From Alphaproteobacteria bacterium (GTDB lineage Bacteria; Pseudomonadota; Alphaproteobacteria; Micavibrionales; Micavibrionaceae): DNA of 64,000 bases. The notes beneath the pieces were generated by a model, which made no database searches, was not told where the DNA came from, and was given only the letters and a program-made list of their open reading frames with translations. Positions 27,315 through 36,228 of the stretch are shown here, one piece after another (positions within the stretch are counted from its first letter, which is position 1; each line of letters opens with the position of its first letter). The position numbers and the translations under genes were made by a program. The stretch is from assembly GCA_021775955.1 (NCBI GenBank), contig JAJFGU010000014.1, forward strand, positions 62,001 through 126,000, written 5' to 3'.

Positions 27315-29147
27315 CTACTGACAAGCCAAACATTCCTCGTATTTGCTTTCTTCTTCTAGCTCCGGCTCGCGGTTGTCTTTGGGCGCGTCGTCCACTTGCG
27401 CGCGTTTCCATGATGCATCTGACTCGGCGCGCTGGATCGATTTGGAGCGGCAGTAATACAAAGACTTCAAACCCTTCTGCCACGCTTCCCAGTGAATGCG
27501 GTGGAGATCGGCCTTGTGCACATTGGCCGGCAGGAAGATGTTGACGCTTTGTGCCTGACAGACAAACGGTGCGCGGTCGGAAGAGTGTTCGATAATCCAG
27601 CGCTGGTCGATTTCAAACGCGGTTTTGAACACATCCTTTTCTTCTTTGGACAGGAAATCCAGATGTTGCACCGAGCCTTCATTGGTAAAGATCGAGCTCC
27701 AGATATCTTCGCTGTTCTGTCCTTTTTCCTCCAGGATCGCTTCGAGATATTTGTTCTTCACCGGGAAGGAACCCGAGAGCGTTTTATGCGTGTAAGCATT
27801 GGCAGCATTGGGCTCTATGCCCGGCGACGCGCCGCCGCAAATGATAGAAATCGAGGCCGTTGGCGCAATCGCCATCTTGTTGGAAAAACGCTCCATCACG
27901 CCGTAATCGGCGGCATCGGGACAAGCACCGCGCTCATGCGCGAGCTTCACAGAGGCTTCATCGGCCTGACGTTTGATTTGTTGGAATATCTTGCGGTTCC
28001 AGACCTTGGCCATGACGCCTTCCATTGGAATCATCTTGGATTGCAGGAAGGAATGCCAGCCCATAACGCCAAGTCCGACGCTGCGCTCTCTCATCGCCGC
28101 ATATTTGGCACGCTTCATCGAATCCGGCGCTTTGGCGATAAAGTCCGAAAGTACGTTATCAAGAAAGCGCATGATGTCTTCGACAATGGTCGGGTGATCT
28201 TTCCACTCATCAAATTTCTCGAGATTGAGCGAAGACAGGCAGCAAACCGCCGTGCGTTCATTGCCGAGATGGTCCTTACCCGTAGGCAGTGTGATTTCGG
28301 AGCACAGATTGGACATTTTCACATTCAGACCGGCCATTTTGTGGTGATCGGGAATGGCATCATTCACATGATCGATATAAACGATATAGGGCTCGCCGGT
28401 TTCAACGCGGGCGGTCAGCAGGCGGATCCACAGATCGCGGGCATTGACTTTATCGACAACCGCGCCGTCTTTTGGTGATTTCAGCGCAAATTCCTCATTG
28501 CGCTCGACTGCGTTCATAAAGGCGTTATTGACCAGCACACCGTGATGCAAATTGAGCGCTTTGCGGTTGGGATCGCCGCCGGTCGGACGGCGGATCTCGA
28601 TGAATTCTTCAATCTCCGGGTGCCATATGGGGAGATAAATTGCGGCTGATCCACGGCGCAAAGAGCCTTGCGAGATCGCCAGAGTAAGGGAATCCATCAC
28701 GCGGATAAACGGAACGATACCGCTCGTTTTTCCATTGCGGCCGACCTTTTCACCGATGGAACGGACATTGCCCCAATAGGAGCCAATACCGCCGCCAAGG
28801 CTGGCTAGCCAGACATTTTCATTCCACAGCTCGACGATGTTCTCCAAAGAGTCGCCGGATTCGTTGAGGAAACAGGAAATCGGCAGGCCTCTGCTGGTGC
28901 CACCATTAGACAAAATAGGCGTCGAAGGCATAAACCACAACTTGGACATGTAATCGTAAAGCCGCTGGGAATGTTCACTGTCGTCGCCGTAATACATGGC
29001 CACGCGCGCATAGAGATCCTGATAGGATTCTTCCGGCATTAAATATCTATCAGTCAGGGTGGCTTTGCCGAAATTAGTAAGATAATCGTCACGAGACCGA
29101 TCGATCTGTACGCGATTACCCCTCTCCATTTGCGCAACGTCAAACAT
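27315..29147 (-). CDS. nrdA: Ribonucleotide reductase class Ia, alpha subunit
   Basis: Catalytic subunit that reduces ribonucleotides to deoxyribonucleotides. Visible features: PISCFL (first redox Cys), SNLCSEI (thiyl Cys flanked by the conserved Asn and Glu), VCCLSSLNL (second redox Cys), PTASISI, the radical-relay pair in LYYCRSKS and the C-terminal EECLACQ disulfide arm. ATG 29147 has GAGGAG 7 bases upstream; the open frame continues upstream without support. The 610-residue protein begins almost directly with the catalytic domain, so no ATP-cone is present and dATP feedback through it is not expected. NrdR-like boxes lie in its promoter. Confidence 0.96.
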   Translation of the reverse strand: MFDVAQMERGNRVQIDRSRDDYLTNFGKATLTDRYLMPEESYQDLYARVAMYYGDDSEHSQRLYDYMSKLWFMPSTPILSNGGTSRGLPISCFLNESGDSLENIVELWNENVWLASLGGGIGSYWGNVRSIGEKVGRNGKTSGIVPFIRVMDSLTLAISQGSLRRGSAAIYLPIWHPEIEEFIEIRRPTGGDPNRKALNLHHGVLVNNAFMNAVERNEEFALKSPKDGAVVDKVNARDLWIRLLTARVETGEPYIVYIDHVNDAIPDHHKMAGLNVKMSNLCSEITLPTGKDHLGNERTAVCCLSSLNLEKFDEWKDHPTIVEDIMRFLDNVLSDFIAKAPDSMKRAKYAAMRERSVGLGVMGWHSFLQSKMIPMEGVMAKVWNRKIFQQIKRQADEASVKLAHERGACPDAADYGVMERFSNKMAIAPTASISIICGGASPGIEPNAANAYTHKTLSGSFPVKNKYLEAILEEKGQNSEDIWSSIFTNEGSVQHLDFLSKEEKDVFKTAFEIDQRWIIEHSSDRAPFVCQAQSVNIFLPANVHKADLHRIHWEAWQKGLKSLYYCRSKSIQRAESDASWKRAQVDDAPKDNREPELEEESKYEECLACQ

Positions 29148-29220
29148 GAGCATACTCCTCAAAAATAAATAGTGTATCCACTGGGGATGAAAGTAAAGGG
29201 ATGTGGGTATGTGTATAAAT

Positions 29221-29267
29221 ACACAATCCGTGGTGTTTCTTAAAAAACAACATACTATATCTCGTGG
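29221..29267. promoter_or_regulatory. Paired NrdR-like boxes upstream of nrdA
   Basis: ACACAATCCGTGGTGT (29221-29236) and ATACTATATCTCGTGG (29252-29267) each match about 12 of 16 positions of the NrdR consensus, exactly 31 bp apart. The arrangement mirrors the nrdB pair. The remainder of the 360-bp region to pyk holds no gene that I can support. Confidence 0.65.
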
Positions 29268-29507
29268 TATCGGGCAAAAAGAACATATTCCTAAACGGCT
29301 CATCCACAAGGGATAACACCATGAATTTGCATTAGAAAACCCTGATATCCCGTTTCTTATCCCGGCGAAAAAAAGTTCAAAATCGTGAAGCTATGAAAAA
29401 TTCTGTCTTGTATTTTTTGCACCGAAAAATACGATTCCGTGGCGTTTTTGTAAGGCAGATATGATACGATTCGCATTGGAAATAACTGTTTTGAAAAGAA
29501 AAAATAC

Positions 29508-30926
29508 ATGGCTCGTAAAAGACAAACCAAAATCGTAGCCACGCTCGGCCCGGCCTCGGATAAAAAAGAGACAATTCGGGCGCTGGTGGAGGCCGGAGTC
29601 GATGTCTTTCGTCTGAACTTTTCCCACGGCTCTCACAAGGATCATCAAAAATCGGTGCGTTTTATTCACAGCATCGAAAAGGAAATCGGCCGCCCCATTG
29701 GCATTATGGCCGATCTGCAGGGGCCGAAATTGCGTATTGGCGATTTTAAAGAGGGTTTTATCGCTCTGGAGCCGGGCATGACGATTCGCTTTGATTCGAG
29801 TGCGGCGCCGGGTGATGAGCGCCGCGTCAATTTGCCGCATCCGGAAGTGATAAGCGCGCTTAAAAAAGGTAGCGAGATTTTGCTCGACGACGGCAAGGTG
29901 CGCATTAAGGTCACCAAAAAAGGCAAAGATTATCTCGATTGCAAAGTCATGGAAGGCTTGTGTCTGGCCGGGCGCAAGGGATTTAACCTGCCCGGCGTGG
30001 TGGTGCCGGTGCCGGCGCTGACCAAAAAGGATAAGGTGGATTTAAAGGCCGCACTGGAAATGGGCGTGGACTGGATCGCGCAAAGCTTTGTGCAAAGGCC
30101 GGAAGATGTTCGCTCTGCCAAAAGATTAATCGCAGGCCGCGCGGCGCTGATGGTTAAGCTGGAAAAACCTTCGGCGCTGGAAGAGCTGGACGGCATTTTA
30201 AAGCTCGCAGATGGAATCATGCTGGCGCGCGGCGATCTCGGTGTTGAGATTCCGCCCGAAGATGTGCCGGCGGTGCAAAAGCGCGTGATTCGCGAGGTAC
30301 GTCATGCCGGCAAGCCGGTGATTGTGGCGACGCAGATGTTAGAATCGATGATCAAGAATGCGCGGCCCACTCGCGCCGAGGCTTCGGATGTGGCCACGGC
30401 TGTTTATGACGGCGCCGATGCGGTGATGCTCTCGGCGGAAACAGCCGCCGGGGAATTTCCGCTCAAGGCCGTGACCATCATGGACCGTATCGCCACGCGC
30501 ACGGAAAGCGACGAGACCTATCAGCAAATCATGGAAAACGATCATCCTGACACATTGGGCAACCCATCGGATGCGATTACCACGGCGGCCTATTATGTGG
30601 CACAGGATGTTGATGCCAAGGTGATCGTCACCTATACGGTATCGGGCTCAACCGCGTTGCGGGCGGCGCGGCAACGGCCCGATGTACCGATATTATGCCT
30701 GACGCCGGATATAGATGTGGCGCGCCGGCTTACAGTTTCTTACGGCGTGCATTCTGTGCATGCGCCGGAAACCGATGATGATTTTACCGGCCCGGCGCGG
30801 CATGCGGCCGGTCTGGTGCGTGATCACGGCTTTGCCAAAAAAGGCGAACGCTTTATCCTCACCGCCGGGGTTCCGTTCAACACGCCGGGCTCTACGAATA
30901 TCTTGCGAATTGCGGAAGTGGAATAA
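29508..30926 (+). CDS. pyk: Pyruvate kinase
   Basis: Final glycolytic step, PEP plus ADP to pyruvate plus ATP. The 472-residue length is typical. Motifs: TKIVATLGPAS at the start, FRLNFSHGSH, DLQGPKLRIG, a B domain, the active-site signature MVKLEKPSALEELDGI with its lysine and glutamate, MLARGDLGVEIP and TQMLESMI. The C-terminal allosteric domain follows (YTVSGSTALRAARQRP). ATG 29508 is the first residue of the conserved start MARKRQTKI. A broken asparaginase-like gene follows after 3 bp. Confidence 0.96.
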   Translation: MARKRQTKIVATLGPASDKKETIRALVEAGVDVFRLNFSHGSHKDHQKSVRFIHSIEKEIGRPIGIMADLQGPKLRIGDFKEGFIALEPGMTIRFDSSAAPGDERRVNLPHPEVISALKKGSEILLDDGKVRIKVTKKGKDYLDCKVMEGLCLAGRKGFNLPGVVVPVPALTKKDKVDLKAALEMGVDWIAQSFVQRPEDVRSAKRLIAGRAALMVKLEKPSALEELDGILKLADGIMLARGDLGVEIPPEDVPAVQKRVIREVRHAGKPVIVATQMLESMIKNARPTRAEASDVATAVYDGADAVMLSAETAAGEFPLKAVTIMDRIATRTESDETYQQIMENDHPDTLGNPSDAITTAAYYVAQDVDAKVIVTYTVSGSTALRAARQRPDVPILCLTPDIDVARRLTVSYGVHSVHAPETDDDFTGPARHAAGLVRDHGFAKKGERFILTAGVPFNTPGSTNILRIAEVE

Positions 30927-30929
30927 TTG

Positions 30930-31437
30930 ATGAGCGATATTCATTTCATTATAACCGGCGGCACGATTGATAAATCGTATAATCCTGTTACCGAGAAACC
31001 GGAGCTGGATGAAGGCTCTTTTATTCAGGAATATATACGCAGCAAAATAAGGCCATGTTTGGAACCCTCATTCGAAACCCTTTGCATGATAGGATAGCCT
31101 GGATATGACGGACGATATTCGTGGCCAGATTGTCCAGTCTATCGAAAAGACAGAGTCAAAACGGATCATTATTACGCATGGAACCTCAACTCTGACCAAC
31201 ACAGCAGAATTTCTAAGCGAACGTTTAGGGGCCTCTGATAAGACGGCTGTACTAACCGGGGCGATGATTCCCTTAAAAGAATTTGCTATGAGTGATGGAG
31301 GTTTTAATCTGGGCCATGCCGTTTGCGCGGCGCAGACTTTAGAATCAGGCGTTTATATCTGTATGAATGCGCAGACGTTCAAGGCTGGCGAAGCTGTCAA
31401 AGATGTTCAGCAGGCACGTTTTCTAAATAAATCCTAA
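30930..31437 (+). pseudogene. Frameshifted asparaginase-domain protein
   Basis: Two adjacent frames together give one small asparaginase-fold protein of about 168 residues. The first frame (30930-31097) carries the nucleophile motif FIITGGTIDK. The second carries THGTSTL, then LTGAMIPLKEFAMSDGGFNLGHAV. Deleting one G at 31092-31093 joins them as CMIDSLDMTDDI, which fits the family. The site GATAGGATAG is not a long homopolymer, so a true mutation or a sequencing error are both possible. Short asparaginase-domain proteins of this size are known, with unclear substrate. It follows pyk by 3 bp in the same operon. Confidence 0.82.
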
Positions 31438-31460
31438 TCCGCCGAGGCCAAACCACCACC

Positions 31461-31538
31461 TGTCATTGCGAGCGTATGCGAAGCAATCCAGAAAAGGCTG
31501 GATTGCCGCGTCGGCTTTGCAGCCTCCTCGCAATGACG
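31461..31538. repeat. CATTGCGAG-type intergenic repeat
   Basis: A 78-bp element with GTCATTGCGAG at the left and CTCGCAATGAC at the right, inner words GAAGCAATCCAG and CTGGATTGCC forming a second stem. This element class is widespread in alphaproteobacterial and other genomes. It lies between convergent genes. Confidence 0.8.
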
Positions 31539-31562
31539 GTTAAAGAGTGATGTGTGGAATAA

Positions 31563-32522
31563 TTAATCCGCAGACGCCAAAATCGTACGGCTCTTGGAAG
31601 CCGTGTGCAGCCACCAGGCCTGGCGGTTGATCGAAAAGATTGGACGGTAGCGGTCAACCCTTGAGGCAGAGCGCATTTGCTTGACTTGATTATCGAGAAT
31701 ATAAGCGCCTTGATCCGTGTAAACCACCAGAACTGCATGCGGAATGTTTTTAATCTTGTCATGAACAATGGCCAGGCGTAGACGATTATCAGGAACGCCG
31801 AGAGCGCGTAAAGCGGTATATTTGGCAATGGCGTAATCCTCACAGTCACCGCCGTTTTTATAAAACTCCACCGGCGTCGCCCAGTAATCTGATTTCCCCC
31901 AGTTTTTGCGATCGCTTTTATATTTCTTTTGATTCATCAGCGCATTGACCTCATCGGCCATATCGCGCAGGGGAAGATTTTGAAATCCGCTCAAATTTTC
32001 TTTCCATTGCTGCATCATGCGATGGGAGCTTGACGACGTCATAGAACGGTCAAAGCGCTCGAACATGCTGGTCCATTTGGTAAAGGCCTTGAGGCTCACG
32101 GATTTTTTCTCGTGGCTGCCGAACAAAGCCGGATAAGCGGCAACTTTTGTAAAATCAGTGGTCGGGCTGGCAACGCTAATGGCAGCCGGGATGTCACGAA
32201 CAACATCAGCCCTGGCTTTCTTGCTGTTCACATTCATCATCGACAGCGTGCAAAACATCAACATGGCGGCGCAACGAACGCTTATCTGACGCCCCAAAAT
32301 GAACGTAAGCTGACGTTTCGAAATCATAGCGTTTTCGAGGAAAATCTGTCCTAAAGGTTTTTCGGTTTCTTTTTGCTGTGAAAGTGCCAGGCGCAGTTGC
32401 TGCGTTGTGATGATGCCTTTCAGGACCAGCAATTCGCCCAAGCGGCTGCGGTCGAGATACGCCTTTAATTTGGTGAAGATACCTTTTCTCTGATTGTTGT
32501 TGTTGTCCTCGTTCACGCACAC
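31563..32522 (-). CDS. MshEN-like c-di-GMP domain fused to LapG-like transglutaminase-type cysteine protease
   Basis: A protein of up to 319 residues in three parts. Residues 27-50 and 56-79 are two 24-residue motifs (LG near the start, L at positions 17 and 21, Q at 24) with a 5-residue spacer, as in MshEN c-di-GMP-binding domains; the first also has R1 and G10. A hydrophobic segment (about 84-98) follows, then KARADV, which could be a signal-peptidase site. The C-terminal part is a bacterial transglutaminase-like cysteine proteinase with Cys227 in GGDCEDY, His262 in PHAVLV and Asp277 in YILDN; DCED also supplies the calcium-binding pattern of LapG. GTG 32522 or GTG 32516 may be the start; AAGGA is upstream of both. 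Confidence 0.82.
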   Translation of the reverse strand: MCVNEDNNNNQRKGIFTKLKAYLDRSRLGELLVLKGIITTQQLRLALSQQKETEKPLGQIFLENAMISKRQLTFILGRQISVRCAAMLMFCTLSMMNVNSKKARADVVRDIPAAISVASPTTDFTKVAAYPALFGSHEKKSVSLKAFTKWTSMFERFDRSMTSSSSHRMMQQWKENLSGFQNLPLRDMADEVNALMNQKKYKSDRKNWGKSDYWATPVEFYKNGGDCEDYAIAKYTALRALGVPDNRLRLAIVHDKIKNIPHAVLVVYTDQGAYILDNQVKQMRSASRVDRYRPIFSINRQAWWLHTASKSRTILASAD

Positions 32523-32665
32523 ATCCTTCTATTTTCCCTGCTCGTTTGCCCGTTGTCATATTTTTTTGTTACCACTATTAAAGCCTAGAAAGATTGACGA
32601 AACCCTAACAAAGGCGCATAAATGCTGGGTTTTTAACAAAAAAAGCCGATTTTGGAGAACAAAGC

Positions 32666-34141
32666 ATGAAAATTAGTGATTTTGACGCTGAAAAATGCCT
32701 GAAAAACATGGAAGAAACGAGCGTTCTCGTGGCGGGCGATATCATGCTCGATCGCTTCGTTTACGGGTCTGTCGAGCGGATTTCACCCGAAAGCCCGGTG
32801 CCGGTGCTCTCGATTGATCGCCAGAGCCATATGCTGGGCGGGGCGGGCAATGCATTGGCCAATCTTGCCGGGCTGGGTGTGCGTGCGAAAGTTCTTTCGG
32901 TCATTGGCAATGATGAAGAAGGTATAGAGATTCGCAAACTGGCCAAAGAGAGTGGCATTGATACCGCCGGTCTGCTGATGGATGAGGATCGTCCTACCAT
33001 CGTCAAGACGCGCTACCTCGCCGGGCATCAGCAGCTTTTACGCACTGATTTTGAGAATAAACAATCCGTATCGGATCAGATTGAAAAAGCCTTGCTGCAA
33101 AAGGCGCAGGAACTTATGGACGGTATCGGCGCGCTTATCATCTCCGATTACGGCAAGGGCGTGCTGAGTGATAAGCTCATACAGGGCCTCATCAAGCTTG
33201 CGAAGAAAAACAAAATTCCGGTTCTGGTTGATCCGAAGGGCAGCGATTACACGCGCTATAAAGGGGTAAGCGTTCTCACTCCCAACAAAAAGGAACTGAC
33301 CGAGGCCACCAATATGGCAGTGAATAGTGACGAAGAGGTGAGCGCCGCCGCCCGCGCGCTGATCAAACAAAGCGGGGTGGAGGCGGTTGTTGCCACCCGT
33401 TCCGGTGATGGGATGAGCGTTGTTCAAAAAAGCGTGGCCGATCCCGTTCATCTGCAGACAAAGGATATCGAGGTATTCGATGTTTCCGGCGCGGGCGATA
33501 CGGTGATTGCCACCATTGCTGCGGCGCTGGCCGCCGGGGCCGATCTGGTGGAGGCGTCAAAGCTCGCCAATATCGCGGCCTCGATTGTCGTGTCCAAAGT
33601 CGGTACCGCGCCGATCCGCGCCAAAGAACTGCGCGAGGGCTTCGATGGTGCGTATCAGGCGCCACTTTATGATGAAGACAAAGCCGGTGAGCAGGTCCAG
33701 CGCTGGAAAGCGCGGGGGCTGAAGGTTGGTTTTACCAATGGCTGTTTTGATGTGCTGCATGCCGGTCATGTTGCGTATCTGGCTGAGGCACGCGGAAAAT
33801 GCGACCGGCTGATTGTCGGGTTGAACTGTGACGCATCGGTAAAAATCCTGAAAGGCGAGGACCGCCCGGTGCATGATGAAAATTCGCGCGCTGCCGTTTT
33901 GGCGGCCTTGTCCAGCGTTGATATGGTCGTGCCGTTCGGCGCGCAAAAGCAAGGCGATGACAATACCGCTACGGCGCTGATCGAAAAGCTCCAGCCTGAT
34001 TTTTACTTCAAAGGTGGCGATTATACGGAAGATCAAATCCCGGAAGCCCCGGCGGTGAAAGCGGGCGGTGGCGAAATTTGCATCATGAAATTCACCGAAG
34101 GCCACTCCACATCCTCCTCCATCGCCAAAATCCGGGATTAA
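32666..34141 (+). CDS. hldE: Bifunctional heptose-7-phosphate kinase / heptose-1-phosphate adenylyltransferase
   Basis: Makes ADP-heptose precursors for the LPS inner core. Residues 1-320 form a ribokinase-type kinase: GDIMLDRFVYG, the SPESPVPV segment and the catalytic DVSGAGDTVIAT loop. Residues 345-491 are a nucleotidyltransferase with GCFDVLHAGHV and a final EGHSTSSSI motif. Both domains are intact and the total length (491) matches the fused E. coli type. GGAG lies about 7 bases before the ATG. No other LPS genes are beside it. Confidence 0.95.
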   Translation: MKISDFDAEKCLKNMEETSVLVAGDIMLDRFVYGSVERISPESPVPVLSIDRQSHMLGGAGNALANLAGLGVRAKVLSVIGNDEEGIEIRKLAKESGIDTAGLLMDEDRPTIVKTRYLAGHQQLLRTDFENKQSVSDQIEKALLQKAQELMDGIGALIISDYGKGVLSDKLIQGLIKLAKKNKIPVLVDPKGSDYTRYKGVSVLTPNKKELTEATNMAVNSDEEVSAAARALIKQSGVEAVVATRSGDGMSVVQKSVADPVHLQTKDIEVFDVSGAGDTVIATIAAALAAGADLVEASKLANIAASIVVSKVGTAPIRAKELREGFDGAYQAPLYDEDKAGEQVQRWKARGLKVGFTNGCFDVLHAGHVAYLAEARGKCDRLIVGLNCDASVKILKGEDRPVHDENSRAAVLAALSSVDMVVPFGAQKQGDDNTATALIEKLQPDFYFKGGDYTEDQIPEAPAVKAGGGEICIMKFTEGHSTSSSIAKIRD

Positions 34142-34239
34142 GCGGCTTAGCAATTTCAGACATCAAACACCCTATACCTGCCTTCAAAGACTTGCTAAAC
34201 TGACCCGGTCGGTAACGCCACAATATATGCAGGTTTAAT

Positions 34240-34881
34240 ATGCGCCGTTTTCTTGTTCTGCCTTTATCCATGATCGCTTTGGCCGGGTGCCAGACCAGTG
34301 ATATCACCAATCTTTACAGTGATATCACCAATCTTTGGGATCCGTCCCCGATGGGGCGCGGTTACAGCTCGTTCTCCGAGCCCTATAAATCGCCGCCGGG
34401 TCCAAAGCCGCCGGAAATAGGCTATGAATACAGTGAGGAGAAAAACGCCGAGGTACTCTCTGAGCTGCGTAGCGCGAGTAGTAGTTTGGTAACAAAATTG
34501 GAAGAGACGGTCGAGGTGCCGGAAAAATTCGTTTATGTCGCGCCGCCGCCGCCGCGTCCCTTTATCGAAGGAAGCGGCGCTTTTTACAACAGTTTCGACC
34601 ATGTTTTGCGCGAGGAGCTGATATCGCGCGGCTATAGCGTCACCAGCGAGCCGCAAAATGCCACAACCCTGCAATTCAGGGCTGATCCGCCCGAAGGTCA
34701 GAATTTCTTTTCCGAGACGCGCCCGCGCGATGGAAGGGATTTTGAAATTACCCTCATCGTCGGACCGGAGCAAAAACCGGAAGCCTGGATCAGCGATATT
34801 TATCACGTGCCCGCCTATGGCTATGGCGGCCTGATGGGTCTGACCTCCATCCCTGAACCCGCCGCCGGAGGGGTGAATTAG
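34240..34881 (+). CDS. Lipoprotein with internal duplication
   Basis: A 213-residue predicted lipoprotein with lipobox LAGC (Cys 17). Just after the Cys, SDITNL is repeated as a 21-base tandem duplication (AGTGATATCACCAATCTTT twice). A proline-rich region follows (PPGPKPPE, PPPPRP), then a compact domain of about 100 residues beginning GAFYNSFDHVLREELISRGY, which reads like an alpha/beta outer-membrane assembly-type fold. The gene overlaps the next lipoprotein gene by one base (TAGTG), so the products are likely made together. Confidence 0.8.
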   Translation: MRRFLVLPLSMIALAGCQTSDITNLYSDITNLWDPSPMGRGYSSFSEPYKSPPGPKPPEIGYEYSEEKNAEVLSELRSASSSLVTKLEETVEVPEKFVYVAPPPPRPFIEGSGAFYNSFDHVLREELISRGYSVTSEPQNATTLQFRADPPEGQNFFSETRPRDGRDFEITLIVGPEQKPEAWISDIYHVPAYGYGGLMGLTSIPEPAAGGVN

Positions 34882-35465
34882 TGATCGATAAGCCAAGAGC
34901 GAGGCTCTGCGTTTTGACGGGATTTGTGCTTGCGCTTGGCATCCCTGTCTTATCGGGCTGTGGTCTTGTTGATGGTGGAACCGTGGTGACCGCGACAGCC
35001 GGCACGATCATCAAGGATATTTTTTCGCGGCCCGACGTGAATCTCACTGAAAAGAATAATGCTGCGGCGGATTACCTGGTGCAGCAAATCCACAGCTTCG
35101 TTTCCAAAACCGCACCGGTCGCGGTGCAGCCTCTGACGCTGGTGGGTGAAGAGGCTATTACCTCGGAACTCGGTAGCAAAATTACAGAAGGGGTGGGTCA
35201 GCGGCTGCAACAACTTGGCTATAGGGTGCATCTTGATGAAACCATGGCGGGTGCCGTGCGCGGCACGTCTATGAAGGACAGAAAACCCAGCTTTATTCTT
35301 GGTGGCACTTACGAGATTGACGGCCGTGATGTGCCGATTAATTTGCGTATGGTCCGGGCTTCTGATGGCCGTGTTGTTGGTGCTTTTGATTATACCATCC
35401 CGCGTACCGGTGAGCTGCGCGCCATGGCCGAACACAAGGCGACAATTTACCGCATTTCCGAATAA
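34881..35465 (+). CDS. FlgO-like lipoprotein
   Basis: A 194-residue predicted lipoprotein with lipobox LSGC. The mature part resembles the FlgO domain (AAADYLVQQIHSFV, ELGSKITEGVGQRLQQLGYRV, ILGGTYEIDGRDVPINLRMVRASDGRVVGAF). FlgO proteins are outer-membrane proteins linked to flagella in Vibrio, but the domain is widespread outside flagellar loci and no flagellar gene is in this window. The start is GTG at 34881, sharing a base with the previous stop. Confidence 0.83.
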   Translation: MIDKPRARLCVLTGFVLALGIPVLSGCGLVDGGTVVTATAGTIIKDIFSRPDVNLTEKNNAAADYLVQQIHSFVSKTAPVAVQPLTLVGEEAITSELGSKITEGVGQRLQQLGYRVHLDETMAGAVRGTSMKDRKPSFILGGTYEIDGRDVPINLRMVRASDGRVVGAFDYTIPRTGELRAMAEHKATIYRISE

Positions 35466-35466
35466 A

Positions 35467-36225
35467 TTACCGCGCCAAAAGCACATGATAGAAATGGTAG
35501 GGTGATCCCGCCATGTCGACACACTGCACACAGCCTTGCGTGCCGGGCATGGTGGTATAGGTGGTATCATCCACCGTATTGGGTGTCGACGGGGTATCAT
35601 AAAATTGCTGCGCACCATCAAAACGGCCCAGCGCGCCGATATGCAGACAATCGCCGGGGCTGATCCCGGCCGCCGCCGTGGCGCCGGTGTCTTCGGGTTG
35701 GTCGGTGTTTTGCTCATTGATATCGTTGATTTTTATGCAAAGGCCTTGCGTTACATTGGGCAAAACCGCAATCAGATCGGCCCGGGTTGATCCCACTTCG
35801 GGCAGATGCGTACCGGCGTAAAACTCCCAGGCTCCCGCGGTTGCTGTCTGAATGCCATCTGGTGGCGCTCTGTATTTTGCTGCGCCGCCCAGGCGGTGAA
35901 AAACCTGATCAGTCGGGTCGATATCAGCAGAAAGATCGCCGTAATCGGTATGGGCGTCGGGGTGGGAGAAGCGAATATCGCTCTCGCTTTTGCCGTTTTG
36001 CTGCAGGATAAACAGCACGGCGCGCTCCAGCTCGGATGCGTAGCGCTGTACTTCGCTGGCGCGGATGATAAGCGTTTCCCTATCGATATGGGCGCCTTTC
36101 GGGCTGCTGGTGGATTGAATGGCGGCGGTCAGGGCGCCGATCAACACCACAGCGATCAGGATCATGAACAGTAAATTGCCCCGCTCGCCGGGTCTTGTTT
36201 CATATGAAGTCTGTTTTGAGGTCAT
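35467..36225 (-). CDS. Prepilin-like secreted protein 1
   Basis: A 252-residue protein with a short charged N-terminus, then ERGNLLFMILIAVVLIGALTAAI, where a Gly-Asn step precedes a long hydrophobic helix (about residues 18-38), as in pilin-like or type-II-secretion pseudopilins. The body is polar with four cysteines, two in CVQCVD. It ends in PYHFYHVLLAR. A second protein of the same plan lies at 41732-42430, with the same kind of ending (FFYQVLIVR). No peptidase or pilus genes are nearby. Function unknown. Confidence 0.75.
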   Translation of the reverse strand: MTSKQTSYETRPGERGNLLFMILIAVVLIGALTAAIQSTSSPKGAHIDRETLIIRASEVQRYASELERAVLFILQQNGKSESDIRFSHPDAHTDYGDLSADIDPTDQVFHRLGGAAKYRAPPDGIQTATAGAWEFYAGTHLPEVGSTRADLIAVLPNVTQGLCIKINDINEQNTDQPEDTGATAAAGISPGDCLHIGALGRFDGAQQFYDTPSTPNTVDDTTYTTMPGTQGCVQCVDMAGSPYHFYHVLLAR

Positions 36226-36228
36226 ATT

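Noticed and set aside
27092-27544. 150-residue plus-strand frame
   Set aside because: It crosses an intergenic repeat and a terminator, then runs antisense into nrdA.
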